From assembly GCA_027051165.1 (NCBI GenBank), contig JALTZZ010000156.1:1-32033 (forward strand): 32,033 nt of DNA, given 5' to 3'. Position 1 is the stretch's first letter; every line of letters starts with the position of its first letter. The notes under the pieces are model-generated. The model searched no databases. It was not told the origin of the DNA and was given only the letters and a program-made list of their open reading frames with translations. This stretch comes from an archaeon. GTDB taxonomy: Archaea > Hydrothermarchaeota > Hydrothermarchaeia > JALTZZ01. The position numbers and the translations under genes were made by a program. Positions 1 through 7,948 of this stretch are shown piece after piece.

Positions 1-583
1 CAACCTCTCTGAAGCCGCCCATAGCACTTACCCTTATCCAATACGTTCCTCTTGCTATTCTCATTCTGTGTATTCTTTTTCCTATTTTTCTGAGAATTTC
101 CTTTCTTTCATCGCTTTTCTTGAGCATCAAAGTTCTTATGCTTTTGACTATCTGTGAAGGTATTGGTGGTGCTCTCAGAACTTTTGGTATCCATCCTATT
201 GTTTTCTTTATTTCAGACAGCGTTGCTCCACCCTTTCCTATAACCAAGCCCGGCTTTAAGGCTTCTATTATTACTTCGCTGAAATGAGGATCGAATACTA
301 TACTTTTAATACCAGCCTCCTCTGGAACTATTTCGAGTATTTTCTTTCTCGCCTCTTCTTCTGGCATTAGAACACTTGAATCTGGTCTAACTATTATCCT
401 CTTTCTTATCACTTTTGCAAGCTCCGTTATCGTTCCGTTGCTCAGAGCCTTTGGGTTCTTTGTATATATCACTACCTCTGGACCTTCAAAGTCTATTTTT
501 GTGATCATTGCAACACTTGGTAAAGCTTCCTTAATTGCCTGCTTTATTTCACTTAACACATCAACGACCTTTATTTTTTCCAT
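1..583 (-). CDS. fttA: Transcription termination/mRNA 3'-end nuclease aCPSF1 (FttA), N-terminal part
   Basis: This minus-strand frame starts at ATG 583 and runs off the left edge, so only about 194 N-terminal residues are present. Upstream of the ATG is GGTGGT, a good ribosome binding site. The visible part is the double-KH N-terminal region of archaeal CPSF1: an opening helix, the segment FEGPEVVIYTKNP, the segment RPDSSVLMPEEEA, and a KH loop reading KPGLVIGKGG, ending in the GGFREV that leads into the metallo-beta-lactamase domain. aCPSF1/FttA is a beta-CASP ribonuclease that binds U-rich RNA through the KH part and terminates archaeal transcription. The catalytic domain lies outside the window. 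It follows psmB by 43 bp on the same strand; I recall the same pair being adjacent in methanogens. Identification is from motif recognition and is strong. Confidence 0.93.
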   Translation of the reverse strand, partial: MEKIKVVDVLSEIKQAIKEALPSVAMITKIDFEGPEVVIYTKNPKALSNGTITELAKVIRKRIIVRPDSSVLMPEEEARKKILEIVPEEAGIKSIVFDPHFSEVIIEALKPGLVIGKGGATLSEIKKTIGWIPKVLRAPPIPSQIVKSIRTLMLKKSDERKEILRKIGKRIHRMRIARGTYWIRVSAMGGFREV

Positions 584-626
584 AAATACCACCAAAAAAC
601 AAATTCAACTAAAAATCAAAAATAAA

Positions 627-1256
627 TTAAATTTTCTTTAAAATTTTTTCTATCTCAGCCTTTTCAAGCATCCTAAATCCATCTTTATCTATAACAGCTA
701 CATCTATTCCATCCCCACTCATCGCATCTCTCTGCAATGCTACTTTAACAGCCTTAATACCAAGCTCTATAGCACTTTTCATGCTCATATTTTCCTTATA
801 CTCAGCTTCTAAGATTCCGTAGCTGTAAACGGAGCCAGAACCTGTGGCTACATACTTATCCTCAATAGCTGAACCTAAGGGATCGAGGGAAAATACTCTT
901 GGCTCTGCATCGTAGCCACCTATCACAAGCTGAACGATCATTGGGAAGTATCTGCTCGAAAACAGTATGTTTGAGACAAGGCTTGCAAGTGCGTTTGCAC
1001 TCATTTCTTTTCCCCGCTTGAACTTGTATAACCTTGCTTCTGCCTGCATCCACTTTATAAGCATCTGTGCATCTCCTACAACACCAGCCACGGTTGCACC
1101 AAGATGCTCATCTATTTTAAACGTCTTCTTTACAAACTTATGTGCAATAAGGGTTCCAAGAGTGGCTCGCTTATCGCTTGCAAGCACTACTCCCTCTTTG
1201 CATGTTATACCTACCGTAGTTGTTCCTTTCAATTGTTGTATTTGCATGTTATCCAT
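627..1256 (-). CDS. psmB: Proteasome beta subunit
   Basis: This is the catalytic beta subunit of the archaeal 20S proteasome, an N-terminal-threonine protease. A short propeptide of 11 residues ends in Gly11, and self-cleavage would expose Thr12 (run TTTVGIT), the nucleophile. The other expected active-site residues are in place: Asp28, Lys44 (mature Lys33) and the RDAMSGDGIDV block near the C-terminus. The length of 209 residues is normal. The start ATG has a strong GGAGGTT site 8 bases upstream. A short upstream frame ends in TAATG overlapping this start, so translation may be coupled to it. The likely TATA box is the T/A-rich stretch near 1345-1360 on the minus strand, leaving a leader of roughly 70 bases. 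fttA follows by 43 bp and is probably co-transcribed. Confidence 0.97.
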   Translation of the reverse strand: MDNMQIQQLKGTTTVGITCKEGVVLASDKRATLGTLIAHKFVKKTFKIDEHLGATVAGVVGDAQMLIKWMQAEARLYKFKRGKEMSANALASLVSNILFSSRYFPMIVQLVIGGYDAEPRVFSLDPLGSAIEDKYVATGSGSVYSYGILEAEYKENMSMKSAIELGIKAVKVALQRDAMSGDGIDVAVIDKDGFRMLEKAEIEKILKKI

Positions 1257-1382
1257 TAAACAACCTCCAGAAAAAGGAGTTTACTCCTCATCATTTTTTC
1301 CAATCTTAACATCTTAAAACTGATGTTATTGCTCTTGGTGACATTTATTTTAAAAAAGTATCCGTGAGCAAAATTTTTGAAA
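1257..1382 (-). promoter_or_regulatory. psmB leader with a short upstream frame and an AGGAGT/ACTCCT hairpin
   Basis: Reading the minus strand, a frame MMRSKLLFLEVV (possibly starting six codons earlier at MLRLEK) ends in TAA that shares its last A with the psmB ATG (TAATG). Within it lies AGGAGT-TT-ACTCCT (1275-1288 on the plus strand), whose right arm in RNA could instead pair with the psmB GGAGG site just downstream. Both features are directly visible. A regulatory role is inference, and the frame could be a chance tail with no protein product. Confidence 0.35.
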
Positions 1383-2846
1383 TTATAGCAGATCTCGAAT
1401 GTCTCCAAATCCACCAACTTTTGCTTCACCTCCAACAACTTTCATCTCCTTCTCTATTTCAAGCAGAAGCTTATCTCCATATTGATAATATCTCTGAATC
1501 CAAGAGACAACATCAGTAAGCCTTCTTATATTCCTTTTAACAAGAAACTCAAGTATAAGCTTCCTTTTTTCAAGCTCTATGTTGAGCTCCTTTAAATCCC
1601 TTCCAGTAGCTTTTGCCAATATCTGAAACAGCCTACTCGGCGTTCCTGTGGACGTTATTTTATCCCTCTTTATGTCGTATTGATAGAGCTTGTTGAGAAG
1701 CAAGTTGTTTCCCTCTATTCCAGCCACTTCACTTACTTCCTCTATCCTTCTAACAATTTTTCCATTTAGCATTATTTTGTTCTGAATTATTATCAAATCA
1801 AGAACCCTTAGCATCGTTATGGGAACGTTCATTGGAGAATTTGTTAATCTGCTTATTGTCTCCCTTGAGTTGTTTGCATGCAAGGTTCCCATGCAGCCCT
1901 CATGTCCAGTATTCATAGCGGTAAAGAGGGTTAATGCCTCTTCACCTCTTATCTCACCGACGATTATTCTGTCTGGTCTCATTCTTAAGCTGTTTATAAG
2001 CAACCTGTTAAAGTCAAGAGGTTTCCCTTCCTCGCTTATGGCTTCGAATCTAACAACGTGCTCAAGGGGCAGTTGAAGCTCTGCAGTATCTTCTATTGTT
2101 ATAACTCTCTCATTTTGAGGAATAAAGATAGCTAAACAGTTCAGCGTAGTTGTCTTACCACTGCCAGTTCCACCTGCTATTATTATATTAGCCGGTTTTA
2201 TTCGAAATCCTTCAACAGCAAGCCAAAGAAATGCAGCCAGATCGCTTGTTAATGTTCCGAATTTTATTAGATCTACTATACTAAAAGCTTCTCTCCTAAA
2301 TTTTCTTATCGTTATTGTTGGACCTTCTAAGGCTGGCGGTGATAGGGTTGCATTTACTCTATCCCCATTCGGCAATCTTGCATCTAGCAGGGGATTTTCC
2401 TTATTTATAACTCTACCAGCAAAAGCTGCTATTTTATTTATTATATTCAAGATATCATTTCTTTGTAATATTAAATTTGTTTTCATCATGCCATACGTTC
2501 TGTGGACAACATACACAGGTTTGTTATCTCCATTAACCATAATCTCCTCAAGATTATCATCCTCAAGTAAATATTCAAGCTTTCCCAAGCCAAATATCTC
2601 ATTTTTTATAAATTTTGCCACTCTCTCGTTGTAAGGCTCCCCTATAGAATTAAAACATTCCTTTAAGATTAGATCAAAAGCTTCTTTCATTTCTGGTATT
2701 ATCTTCTGTTTTCCAAGACATCTTCTTAATTTTCTAAATAATTCTTTTTCTTTTGGAGACAATTCTATATCTACTATATATTTTGTTTCAAATTCCTCTT
2801 TTACAATTTTGTAGTAATCCCCCTCTTCGAGCACGTTCATTTTCAT
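1383..2846 (-). CDS. Type II/IV secretion system ATPase (archaeal PilB/TadA/ArlI-like)
   Basis: A hexameric secretion or pilus-assembly ATPase of the GspE/VirB11 superfamily, acting at the cytoplasmic membrane. At 487 residues it is normal for archaeal members. The N-terminal domain covers roughly 1-200. It is followed by Walker A GGTGSGKT (225-232), the Asp box ITIEDTAELQL (249-259), Walker B IIVGEIRGEE (about 294-303) and the His box GHEGCMGTLHANN (about 314-326). The start at 2846 lies about 5 bases downstream of the expected transcript start for the TATA box at 2869-2881; Met3 at 2840 is an alternative. No TadC/FlaJ-like membrane partner or pilin gene is next to it, which is unusual because these ATPases normally sit beside their membrane platform gene. 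The machine it powers (pilus, archaellum-like, or adhesion) cannot be decided here. Confidence 0.92.
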   Translation of the reverse strand: MKMNVLEEGDYYKIVKEEFETKYIVDIELSPKEKELFRKLRRCLGKQKIIPEMKEAFDLILKECFNSIGEPYNERVAKFIKNEIFGLGKLEYLLEDDNLEEIMVNGDNKPVYVVHRTYGMMKTNLILQRNDILNIINKIAAFAGRVINKENPLLDARLPNGDRVNATLSPPALEGPTITIRKFRREAFSIVDLIKFGTLTSDLAAFLWLAVEGFRIKPANIIIAGGTGSGKTTTLNCLAIFIPQNERVITIEDTAELQLPLEHVVRFEAISEEGKPLDFNRLLINSLRMRPDRIIVGEIRGEEALTLFTAMNTGHEGCMGTLHANNSRETISRLTNSPMNVPITMLRVLDLIIIQNKIMLNGKIVRRIEEVSEVAGIEGNNLLLNKLYQYDIKRDKITSTGTPSRLFQILAKATGRDLKELNIELEKRKLILEFLVKRNIRRLTDVVSWIQRYYQYGDKLLLEIEKEMKVVGGEAKVGGFGDIRDLL

Positions 2847-2868
2847 TCCAACCTTAATTTATTGTTAT

Positions 2869-2882
2869 ATTTATATATATAG
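2869..2882 (-). promoter_or_regulatory. TATA box for the secretion ATPase gene
   Basis: On the minus strand the sequence reads CTATATATATAAA, preceded by GAAA, which resembles an archaeal BRE-TATA pair. The expected transcript start about 25 bases downstream falls near 2851, giving an almost leaderless mRNA for the ATG at 2846. Confidence 0.5.
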
Positions 2883-2926
2883 TTTCAGTTATCGAAACCC
2901 GAGGAGCTGTATAATTGCTTTAATTC

Positions 2927-3964
2927 TTAAAACATTTCAGCTATAATGTTTGATGCTATTAAAACATCATTTATATCTATATGCTCTTTAGCAGTGTGCG
3001 AGAGCTCAAGCTTTCCGGGTCCAAAAATTAAAACTTCACATCCGTGCTCATAGAGATGCGAAGCGTCGGTCCAACTCTTAAACCCAGATATTTTTGGCTC
3101 AATCCCAACTTTTTTCATTGAATTCTTTAAATTTTCAACTACAATGCTATTTTCTGGGATTTCAAAAGGTTTTGAGACATCTATTAAATTATACTCAACG
3201 TTTTTCTCTCTAAAGTAGTTTTTTAGTATATTTTCTACATATTCTATATTCTGGTTTGGTAGAACCCTAAAGTCTATTAGAGCTTCGCAGTAGGCGGGGA
3301 TGAGAAGAACCTTGCTACCGCCCTTTATATACTCAACGTTGTATTTGCTGAACCCTATCAGATCGTGCTTCTCTTTTAAGAACTCAAGCTCTTCAAACCC
3401 TTTTATAACATCTATTATTTTTTCTATAGCGTTCTCACCATATTCTATACAGCTTCCGTGAGCTTCTTTACCGTTTATTTTTATTTCGAATTCCAAGCTT
3501 CCAGCTTGAGCTATGCAGATGTTTAAATTAGTAGGCTCCATAACGATTCCACTCTTAAATCTATACTCTTCTGCAAGAACCTTTGAACCTAAACCAAGCT
3601 CTTCTTCGTCAACTGTAAATGCAATAGCTTTTTTTGTGTCCCTATTTTCTAATGCGATAAGCAAACTTGCTATACTTGCTTTTGCATCCGCAGACCCGGT
3701 TCCATAGACAACGTTGCCCTTGCTGTATGCTCTCGAGACAACTGGAACTGTATCAACATGCGTGCAGAACACAAAGCTTGAGCTTGGATTTACAACAATG
3801 TTGTATCTGTTCTCACTTACGTGCTGTCTTTCATAGTCCATCCCTATTTCCTTTAACCTTTTTTCAATGTATTTTAATATTTCTTTCTCTTTTCCACTTG
3901 GACTTTCTATTTTTACAAGATTTATTAGTTCTTCTCTTGCTTTTTTGAACATTCTTTTTTCCAT
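2927..3964 (-). CDS. M20-family amidohydrolase (ArgE/DapE/LysK type)
   Basis: A zinc-dependent deacylase that removes an acyl group or carrier from an amino-acid amine. Candidates are [LysW]-lysine/ornithine hydrolase, N-acetylornithine deacetylase and succinyl-DAP desuccinylase. With the first ATG at 3964 the protein is about 345 residues, matching archaeal LysK-type enzymes. Metal-site motifs are present: CTHVDTV (His69, Asp71), GSADAK (Asp93), the acidic FTVDEEE run (119-122), MEP (Glu143) and a C-terminal SHTAKEHI. An upstream TTG at 3988 is possible in frame, but ATG 3964 is preferred; Met5 is another option. No other arg or lys gene is adjacent here (argC is 17 kb away), so the substrate is undecided. 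Family assignment is firm, exact activity is not. Confidence 0.85.
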   Translation of the reverse strand: MEKRMFKKAREELINLVKIESPSGKEKEILKYIEKRLKEIGMDYERQHVSENRYNIVVNPSSSFVFCTHVDTVPVVSRAYSKGNVVYGTGSADAKASIASLLIALENRDTKKAIAFTVDEEELGLGSKVLAEEYRFKSGIVMEPTNLNICIAQAGSLEFEIKINGKEAHGSCIEYGENAIEKIIDVIKGFEELEFLKEKHDLIGFSKYNVEYIKGGSKVLLIPAYCEALIDFRVLPNQNIEYVENILKNYFREKNVEYNLIDVSKPFEIPENSIVVENLKNSMKKVGIEPKISGFKSWTDASHLYEHGCEVLIFGPGKLELSHTAKEHIDINDVLIASNIIAEMF

Positions 3965-4000
3965 AGATAATATAAACCTTATTAACAAAGATAAAATGTT
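3965..4000. promoter_or_regulatory. Compact divergent promoter between M20 deacylase and trm14
   Basis: Only 36 bases separate the two start codons. The segment GATAATATAAACC (about 3966-3978) can act as a TATA box for trm14, with a start expected near 3997 and the trm14 ATG at 4001. On the other strand the same bases read GGTTTATATTATC. The two transcripts would have to overlap or start inside the genes, so the elements are shared. No transcript evidence is available. Confidence 0.35.
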
Positions 4001-5095
4001 ATGCTGAAGGAAATGCTTGTAACATGTGTCAGAGGGCTTGAGGATATCTCGTGCAAGGAAATATACAAGATAACTGGCAGAAGATGTAGAAAAGCATGGA
4101 GCGGAGCTTTAAAATTAAGAGCAAGCTATAAGGACATTTTTCTTTTAAATTACACTTCGAAAACAATATCAAGGGTTATAGTTCTTTTAGCTGAAGAAGA
4201 GTTTAAAAGTTTAGACGATATATATAAAATTGTTAAAAATATAGATTTTACGGAATTCATAGAAAAAGATCAGAGTTTTGCTGTAAGAAGCAAGAGGGAA
4301 GGGAAGCATGATTTTACAAGTATAGATGTGGCAAGAGTAGTTGGGCAAGGTGTTATAGACAGCTACAGAGATTCTGCGAGAGTGAGGCTTAGGGTTAACC
4401 TTGATGAGCCAGACGTTATAGTAAGATGCTACGTTAGGCAAAATTTCTTCATGATTGGGATCGATACAACTGGGGATAGAGCCCTTTATAAGAGGGGTTA
4501 TAGAAAATATCACCATCCTGCAAGCCTTAATCCAGCAATAGCGAATGCAATGGTTAGAATAAGCGAATTTAAGGAAGAAGAAAGCTTTATAGATCCTTTC
4601 TGCGGTGGCGGAACTATATGCATAGAAGCTGTGCATTATGTATGCAATGTTCCGAACTTCTTTAGAAACGATTACGCATTCTGGAAGCTGAGGTTTCTCG
4701 ATATTGAGGAGTTCAAGAATGTTAAGAGAAAGATTGATGAAAAGGTTTTTATAAAGAAGCTGAACGTTAGCGGCTGCGATCTTTTTGAAAAACACGTGAA
4801 AGGAGCCAAGCTGAACGCTGAGAGTGCAAAAGTTAGCATTAACTTCTTTAAATGCGACGCAACAAAAATAATGCTTAACTATGATAAAATAGTTAGTAAC
4901 TTGCCTTTTGGATTGAGAATAGGAAGAAAAAAAGTTGTTTATGAACTATACAAGCACTTTCAAGAAAATCTAAAAAATGGTGAATTTAAGAGATGTATTC
5001 TTTTGGTTGCAGATTATAAAAGATTTGAGTTTGATGAAAAAATTGATATCGTCTATGGAAACCTTCCAGCGCATATACTAATTATCAAAGGATAG
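4001..5095 (+). CDS. THUMP-domain tRNA (guanine-N2)-methyltransferase Trm14-like
   Basis: A SAM-dependent methyltransferase of the THUMP/COG0116 family that modifies tRNA, most likely N2-methylguanosine at position 6 (Trm14). The N-terminal NFLD/THUMP part spans roughly residues 1-165. The Rossmann domain begins after YHHPASLNPAIANAM, with SAM motif I as DPFCGGGT (198-205) and the catalytic N-x-P-F/Y motif as NLPFG (300-304). These are the features that separate Trm14-type enzymes from rRNA relatives of RlmL type, though some uncertainty on the target base remains. The length of 364 is typical. The start is nearly leaderless. The 3' end overlaps the convergent RimI-like gene by 18 bases. Confidence 0.85.
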   Translation: MLKEMLVTCVRGLEDISCKEIYKITGRRCRKAWSGALKLRASYKDIFLLNYTSKTISRVIVLLAEEEFKSLDDIYKIVKNIDFTEFIEKDQSFAVRSKREGKHDFTSIDVARVVGQGVIDSYRDSARVRLRVNLDEPDVIVRCYVRQNFFMIGIDTTGDRALYKRGYRKYHHPASLNPAIANAMVRISEFKEEESFIDPFCGGGTICIEAVHYVCNVPNFFRNDYAFWKLRFLDIEEFKNVKRKIDEKVFIKKLNVSGCDLFEKHVKGAKLNAESAKVSINFFKCDATKIMLNYDKIVSNLPFGLRIGRKKVVYELYKHFQENLKNGEFKRCILLVADYKRFEFDEKIDIVYGNLPAHILIIKG

Positions 5096-5524
5096 AAGCT
5101 TCTCCAAAACAAGGGCATCTTCTCCATCTCTATAGTAGTGCTTTATAATTTTTGTTTCATGAAAACCGAGTTTTTTGTAAAACTTTATAGCCCCTAAGTT
5201 CGATACTCTAACCTCAAGCCAGACTTTCTTTATTCCATATTCCTTAAAGATATCAAAAATTTTTTTCATTAATATTGTGCCAATACCGCATCTTCTATAC
5301 TTTGGATGAACTGCTATAGCGATAATGTGTCCTTTATCGCACACCACCCTTGCTATTATATATCCTACAATTCTACCGTTCTTCTCAGCAACCAAGAACG
5401 TTCTCTTGTGCAGATAGTATAGATCTAAAAGAAGTAAAGGACTGTAGGGATCTTTAAACGAAACCCTCTCTATTTCAAAAACCTGAAGTAAGTCTTTTGG
5501 TTTAAATTCTCTTATAATTATCAT
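5078..5524 (-). CDS. RimI-like GNAT N-acetyltransferase
   Basis: A single-domain GNAT acetyltransferase of 148 residues that would transfer acetyl from acetyl-CoA to protein N-termini. In archaea one such enzyme generally combines RimI/NatA-type N-terminal acetylation activities. The acetyl-CoA pyrophosphate loop is RRCGIG (77-82) after AVHPKY. The later VRVSNLGAIKFYKKLGF motif is typical of RimI (usual form N..A..lYeklGF). Its 3' end overlaps trm14 tail to tail by 18 bases. It lies 24 bases downstream of the KH-protein gene and may be co-transcribed with it. Substrate specificity is inferred from family only. Confidence 0.85.
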   Translation of the reverse strand: MIIIREFKPKDLLQVFEIERVSFKDPYSPLLLLDLYYLHKRTFLVAEKNGRIVGYIIARVVCDKGHIIAIAVHPKYRRCGIGTILMKKIFDIFKEYGIKKVWLEVRVSNLGAIKFYKKLGFHETKIIKHYYRDGEDALVLEKLLSFDN

Positions 5525-5548
5525 CTAATAGATTTTCATAAGCTAACA

Positions 5549-6115
5549 TCAGAAATATCTGGGCTTCCAGAGTGAGAGTCTCTTTTCTTTAAGCTCTCTA
5601 ACTTTTCTTTGAAGCATTCTGTAAACAGCTCCATGAGGCTTTCCGTTTGCAAGCATTAAAACAGCTTCCCTTGCCACTTGCACCTCATCGAATGTCCCTA
5701 TAATAGAAACGGTTTTTCCATATATGGATAAATCTGCTCCAGTCATTTCCTCTATGAATCTTCTCGTTCTTCCACCCTCGCCAATTATTCTTCCCTTCTG
5801 CCTGATTAGAGCTTTTCTTGAGTCACCTACAATTTCTGTAAGGTCAATAATATTGAGAATATAATCATCGCTAACAAGCTTCAATGCTTTTTCTGGAGAA
5901 AATCCCCTACCTATGGCTCTTACAATATCCCTCGCCTTCCATACGGCAAGGACATCGTCGCTCAAATTTTTAATCCTAATTATACCTTCCTTTGAATCTA
6001 TATAAAGCTTTACACTTAAAAGCTCCTCTATTTTCTTTTTTACAGACCCCTTCCTTCCTATAAGTATTCCCAAGCGTTCCTTTGGTATTTTAATGTATTC
6101 TATATTTGTTTCCAT
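5549..6115 (-). CDS. KH-domain ribosome assembly protein, Dim2/Pno1-like
   Basis: An RNA-binding protein of 188 residues with two KH domains, matching archaeal Dim2 (Pno1/Krr1 relative), which binds the 3' end of pre-16S rRNA during small-subunit maturation. The first KH has the GxxG loop IGRKGS near residue 20. The second has IGEGGRTRRFIEEMTG near 112-126. The C-terminal tail LQRKVRELKEKR is also characteristic. In many archaea this gene sits with eIF1A and the Rio1 kinase; neither is adjacent here. The ATG at 6115 has only AT-rich sequence upstream, so translation may be nearly leaderless. The dsr operon terminator-like T-tract lies just upstream. Confidence 0.9.
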   Translation of the reverse strand: METNIEYIKIPKERLGILIGRKGSVKKKIEELLSVKLYIDSKEGIIRIKNLSDDVLAVWKARDIVRAIGRGFSPEKALKLVSDDYILNIIDLTEIVGDSRKALIRQKGRIIGEGGRTRRFIEEMTGADLSIYGKTVSIIGTFDEVQVAREAVLMLANGKPHGAVYRMLQRKVRELKEKRLSLWKPRYF

Positions 6116-6163
6116 ATAGTTTAAATTACTTAATTAACGTAAAAATAAAAATTAAATTTTGAA

Positions 6164-6180
6164 TAAAAAAACAAAAAATT
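6164..6180 (-). terminator. T-rich terminator after the dsrMK-lipoprotein operon
   Basis: Immediately after the lipoprotein stop codon, the minus strand reads TTTTTTG followed by TTTTTTTATTC (A-runs at 6165-6171 and 6173-6178 on the plus strand). Archaeal RNA polymerase terminates at such U-tracts without needing a hairpin. Confidence 0.5.
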
Positions 6181-6483
6181 TTAGAACTCAACCTTTACAC
6201 CAAGCGTTTTGTGGCAAGCACCGTTTGTGCATGACTGTGGCTTTGGTGGGTATAGATTGTTCTCTGCATGGCACGTCATGCACTCTTTTTCTGGATCAAT
6301 ACCCTCTTCCTTTATCCACTTGTTGTGATAAGCCCTAAGCTCCTTAAGCGTTACTTCTTTTCCAGCTACCTTTGTTGGATGTTTCATGTCAGCATTTTTG
6401 ACATCAAGGAATTCCATTGGCTCTTTTACGCATGCTGAAAGCATCATTAGAAGAAATATCCCTAATATTATTAGCTTCTTCAT
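6181..6483 (-). CDS. Dihaem c-type cytochrome lipoprotein (DsrJ-like position)
   Basis: A small exported electron carrier of 100 residues. The ATG at 6483 is preferred over an in-frame GTG at 6492, because GAGGTGA lies just upstream of the ATG and overlaps that GTG. A basic start and hydrophobic stretch lead into lipobox LSAC (Cys18), so the mature protein should be lipid-anchored on the outer face of the membrane. Two haem attachment sites are visible: CMTCH (68-72, standard CX2CH) and CTNGACH (85-91, CX4CH, a spacing known from tetrahaem cytochrome c3). His35 and His53 may serve as axial ligands. It follows dsrK by 10 bases. DsrJ of sulfur oxidisers and Gram-negative sulfate reducers is trihaem, so this is not a standard DsrJ; its role as electron donor or acceptor for DsrMK is inferred from position. 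Confidence 0.8.
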   Translation of the reverse strand: MKKLIILGIFLLMMLSACVKEPMEFLDVKNADMKHPTKVAGKEVTLKELRAYHNKWIKEEGIDPEKECMTCHAENNLYPPKPQSCTNGACHKTLGVKVEF

Positions 6484-6493
6484 TTTTCTCACC

Positions 6494-7927
6494 TCATTCC
6501 CACTTGAGAGCTTTTGCTACTAAATCGTGGACACCACCCACTTGCACTGGAACGTTCCAGTGCTTCATTACAAGCGGTAGCTGAGCCTTGTCTATGGCAC
6601 ATGGTGCGGCTAAGTAGTTGACACCGTGTTTCTCAACGACCTCTTTAACAGCCATAGCTTTTGGCTTTCCGCCGAGCATTCTGAGCTCCATTATTTCATC
6701 CGTGAGCAATCCACCGCCGCCACCGCAGCAGAACGTTTTTACCTTTATTGCATCCTCCCTCATGTCTATGAAGTTGCCCTCTGGGAGCACGTGCTTCAGT
6801 ATGAATCTGTATTCATCAACGAGATTTCCAGCTCTCGCATAGTTGCACGGGTCGTGTAGCGTTGCTTTTACATCAGCGTTCTTGCTCGGATCAAATTTAA
6901 GCCTGCCCTTTCTTATCATGCTTGCCGTAAACTCGCCCACGTTCATAAACTTAAATGGTAGCGGACCGTTTAGCTGCTCCCAGAACTGCCTCGCGGCACG
7001 CCAAGCGTGTCCGCACTCACCAGCTATGACCCATTTTGCACCTATCTGTCTTGCAACTCTAATTATTCTTGCTGCAATTGCTTCCATTTCTCTGTAGCTG
7101 AAGAACAAGCCAAAGTTTGCAATTTCGCTTGCGTAGCTGCTGAAAGTCCAGTCTAAGCCGAGCTTGTTTAGCACGAGTATATAGCCGATAAGCGTATCAA
7201 CGTTCGTGAAGAAGTCTGCAGACGGTGCAACAAAGAGGATATCTGCTTTCTCTTTGTCAAGCGGTATTTCTACATCAACGCCATACATGTCCTTTATATC
7301 GTCCTTTACGAATTCCAACGTATTTTCAAGAGCGGGCTTCGGAATACCAAGGTTGTTTCCTATTGTATGGACTTTTGCGATGACCTCCGTTATATACTTT
7401 GTCGCTAATCCAGCTTCCTCTAAAGCCTCTCTTGCAGCCATTGTTATTTCAGCCGTATCTATACCGTATGGGCAGAAAACGCTACACCTTCTACACTCCG
7501 TGCACTGATAGAAGTATGTATAAAGCTCCTTTTCTAAGTATTCCGGGGTTAAATCCTCTGCACCAGCAAGCTTTCCAAAGAGCTTACCGCCTATTGTAAA
7601 GTATCTTCTATATATCTTCCTCAAAATCTCTGCTCTACCAACAGGGGCATTTTTTGGATCCTCTGTTCCTAAATAATAGTGACACTGCTTAACGCATGCT
7701 CCGCATCTGACGCAGATATCAAGGAAGAGCTGAACGGATCTCCTTGATCTTCTAAGCTCGTTAAGTTTTCTTAGGAAAAGTCCGACCTTTTCTTCGTCGC
7801 TTGGCTCTGGAAACGGAACTTTTGTTTTTAAAACATCTATATCCTTTTGTAAAGCTTTATGACAGACATATTTAGCAGCATTACCGGGTTTTGGAGAAGT
7901 TTTAAACATTTCATCAAATTCGCTCAT
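6494..7927 (-). CDS. dsrK: DsrK/HdrD-like iron-sulfur subunit of menaquinol-linked reductase
   Basis: The cytoplasmic-side catalytic subunit of the DsrMK (Hme) complex, which moves electrons between the quinone pool and a disulfide such as the DsrC trisulfide. At 477 residues it carries two 4Fe-4S motifs, CVRCGACVKQC (72-82) and CTECRRCSVFCP (142-153). A C-terminal CCG domain follows, with DPCNYARAG (Cys361), CCGGGGG (400-406) and APCAID (Cys443). The second Cys of the usual CXXC in that last motif is Asp446, as visible here. An earlier Cys305 sits in GECGHAW. A strong GAGGGGTGG site precedes ATG 7927. It is 21 bases downstream of dsrM and 10 upstream of the haem lipoprotein. DsrO and DsrP are absent, so this is the short DsrMK form. 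Confidence 0.92.
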   Translation of the reverse strand: MSEFDEMFKTSPKPGNAAKYVCHKALQKDIDVLKTKVPFPEPSDEEKVGLFLRKLNELRRSRRSVQLFLDICVRCGACVKQCHYYLGTEDPKNAPVGRAEILRKIYRRYFTIGGKLFGKLAGAEDLTPEYLEKELYTYFYQCTECRRCSVFCPYGIDTAEITMAAREALEEAGLATKYITEVIAKVHTIGNNLGIPKPALENTLEFVKDDIKDMYGVDVEIPLDKEKADILFVAPSADFFTNVDTLIGYILVLNKLGLDWTFSSYASEIANFGLFFSYREMEAIAARIIRVARQIGAKWVIAGECGHAWRAARQFWEQLNGPLPFKFMNVGEFTASMIRKGRLKFDPSKNADVKATLHDPCNYARAGNLVDEYRFILKHVLPEGNFIDMREDAIKVKTFCCGGGGGLLTDEIMELRMLGGKPKAMAVKEVVEKHGVNYLAAPCAIDKAQLPLVMKHWNVPVQVGGVHDLVAKALKWE

Positions 7928-7948
7928 TTTATACCACCCCTCAAGGGT

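Noticed and set aside
1256-1438. 60-codon frame overlapping the end of the secretion ATPase gene
   Set aside because: It overlaps a well-supported gene and has no start signal; only its last 12-18 codons were kept as a possible upstream frame.
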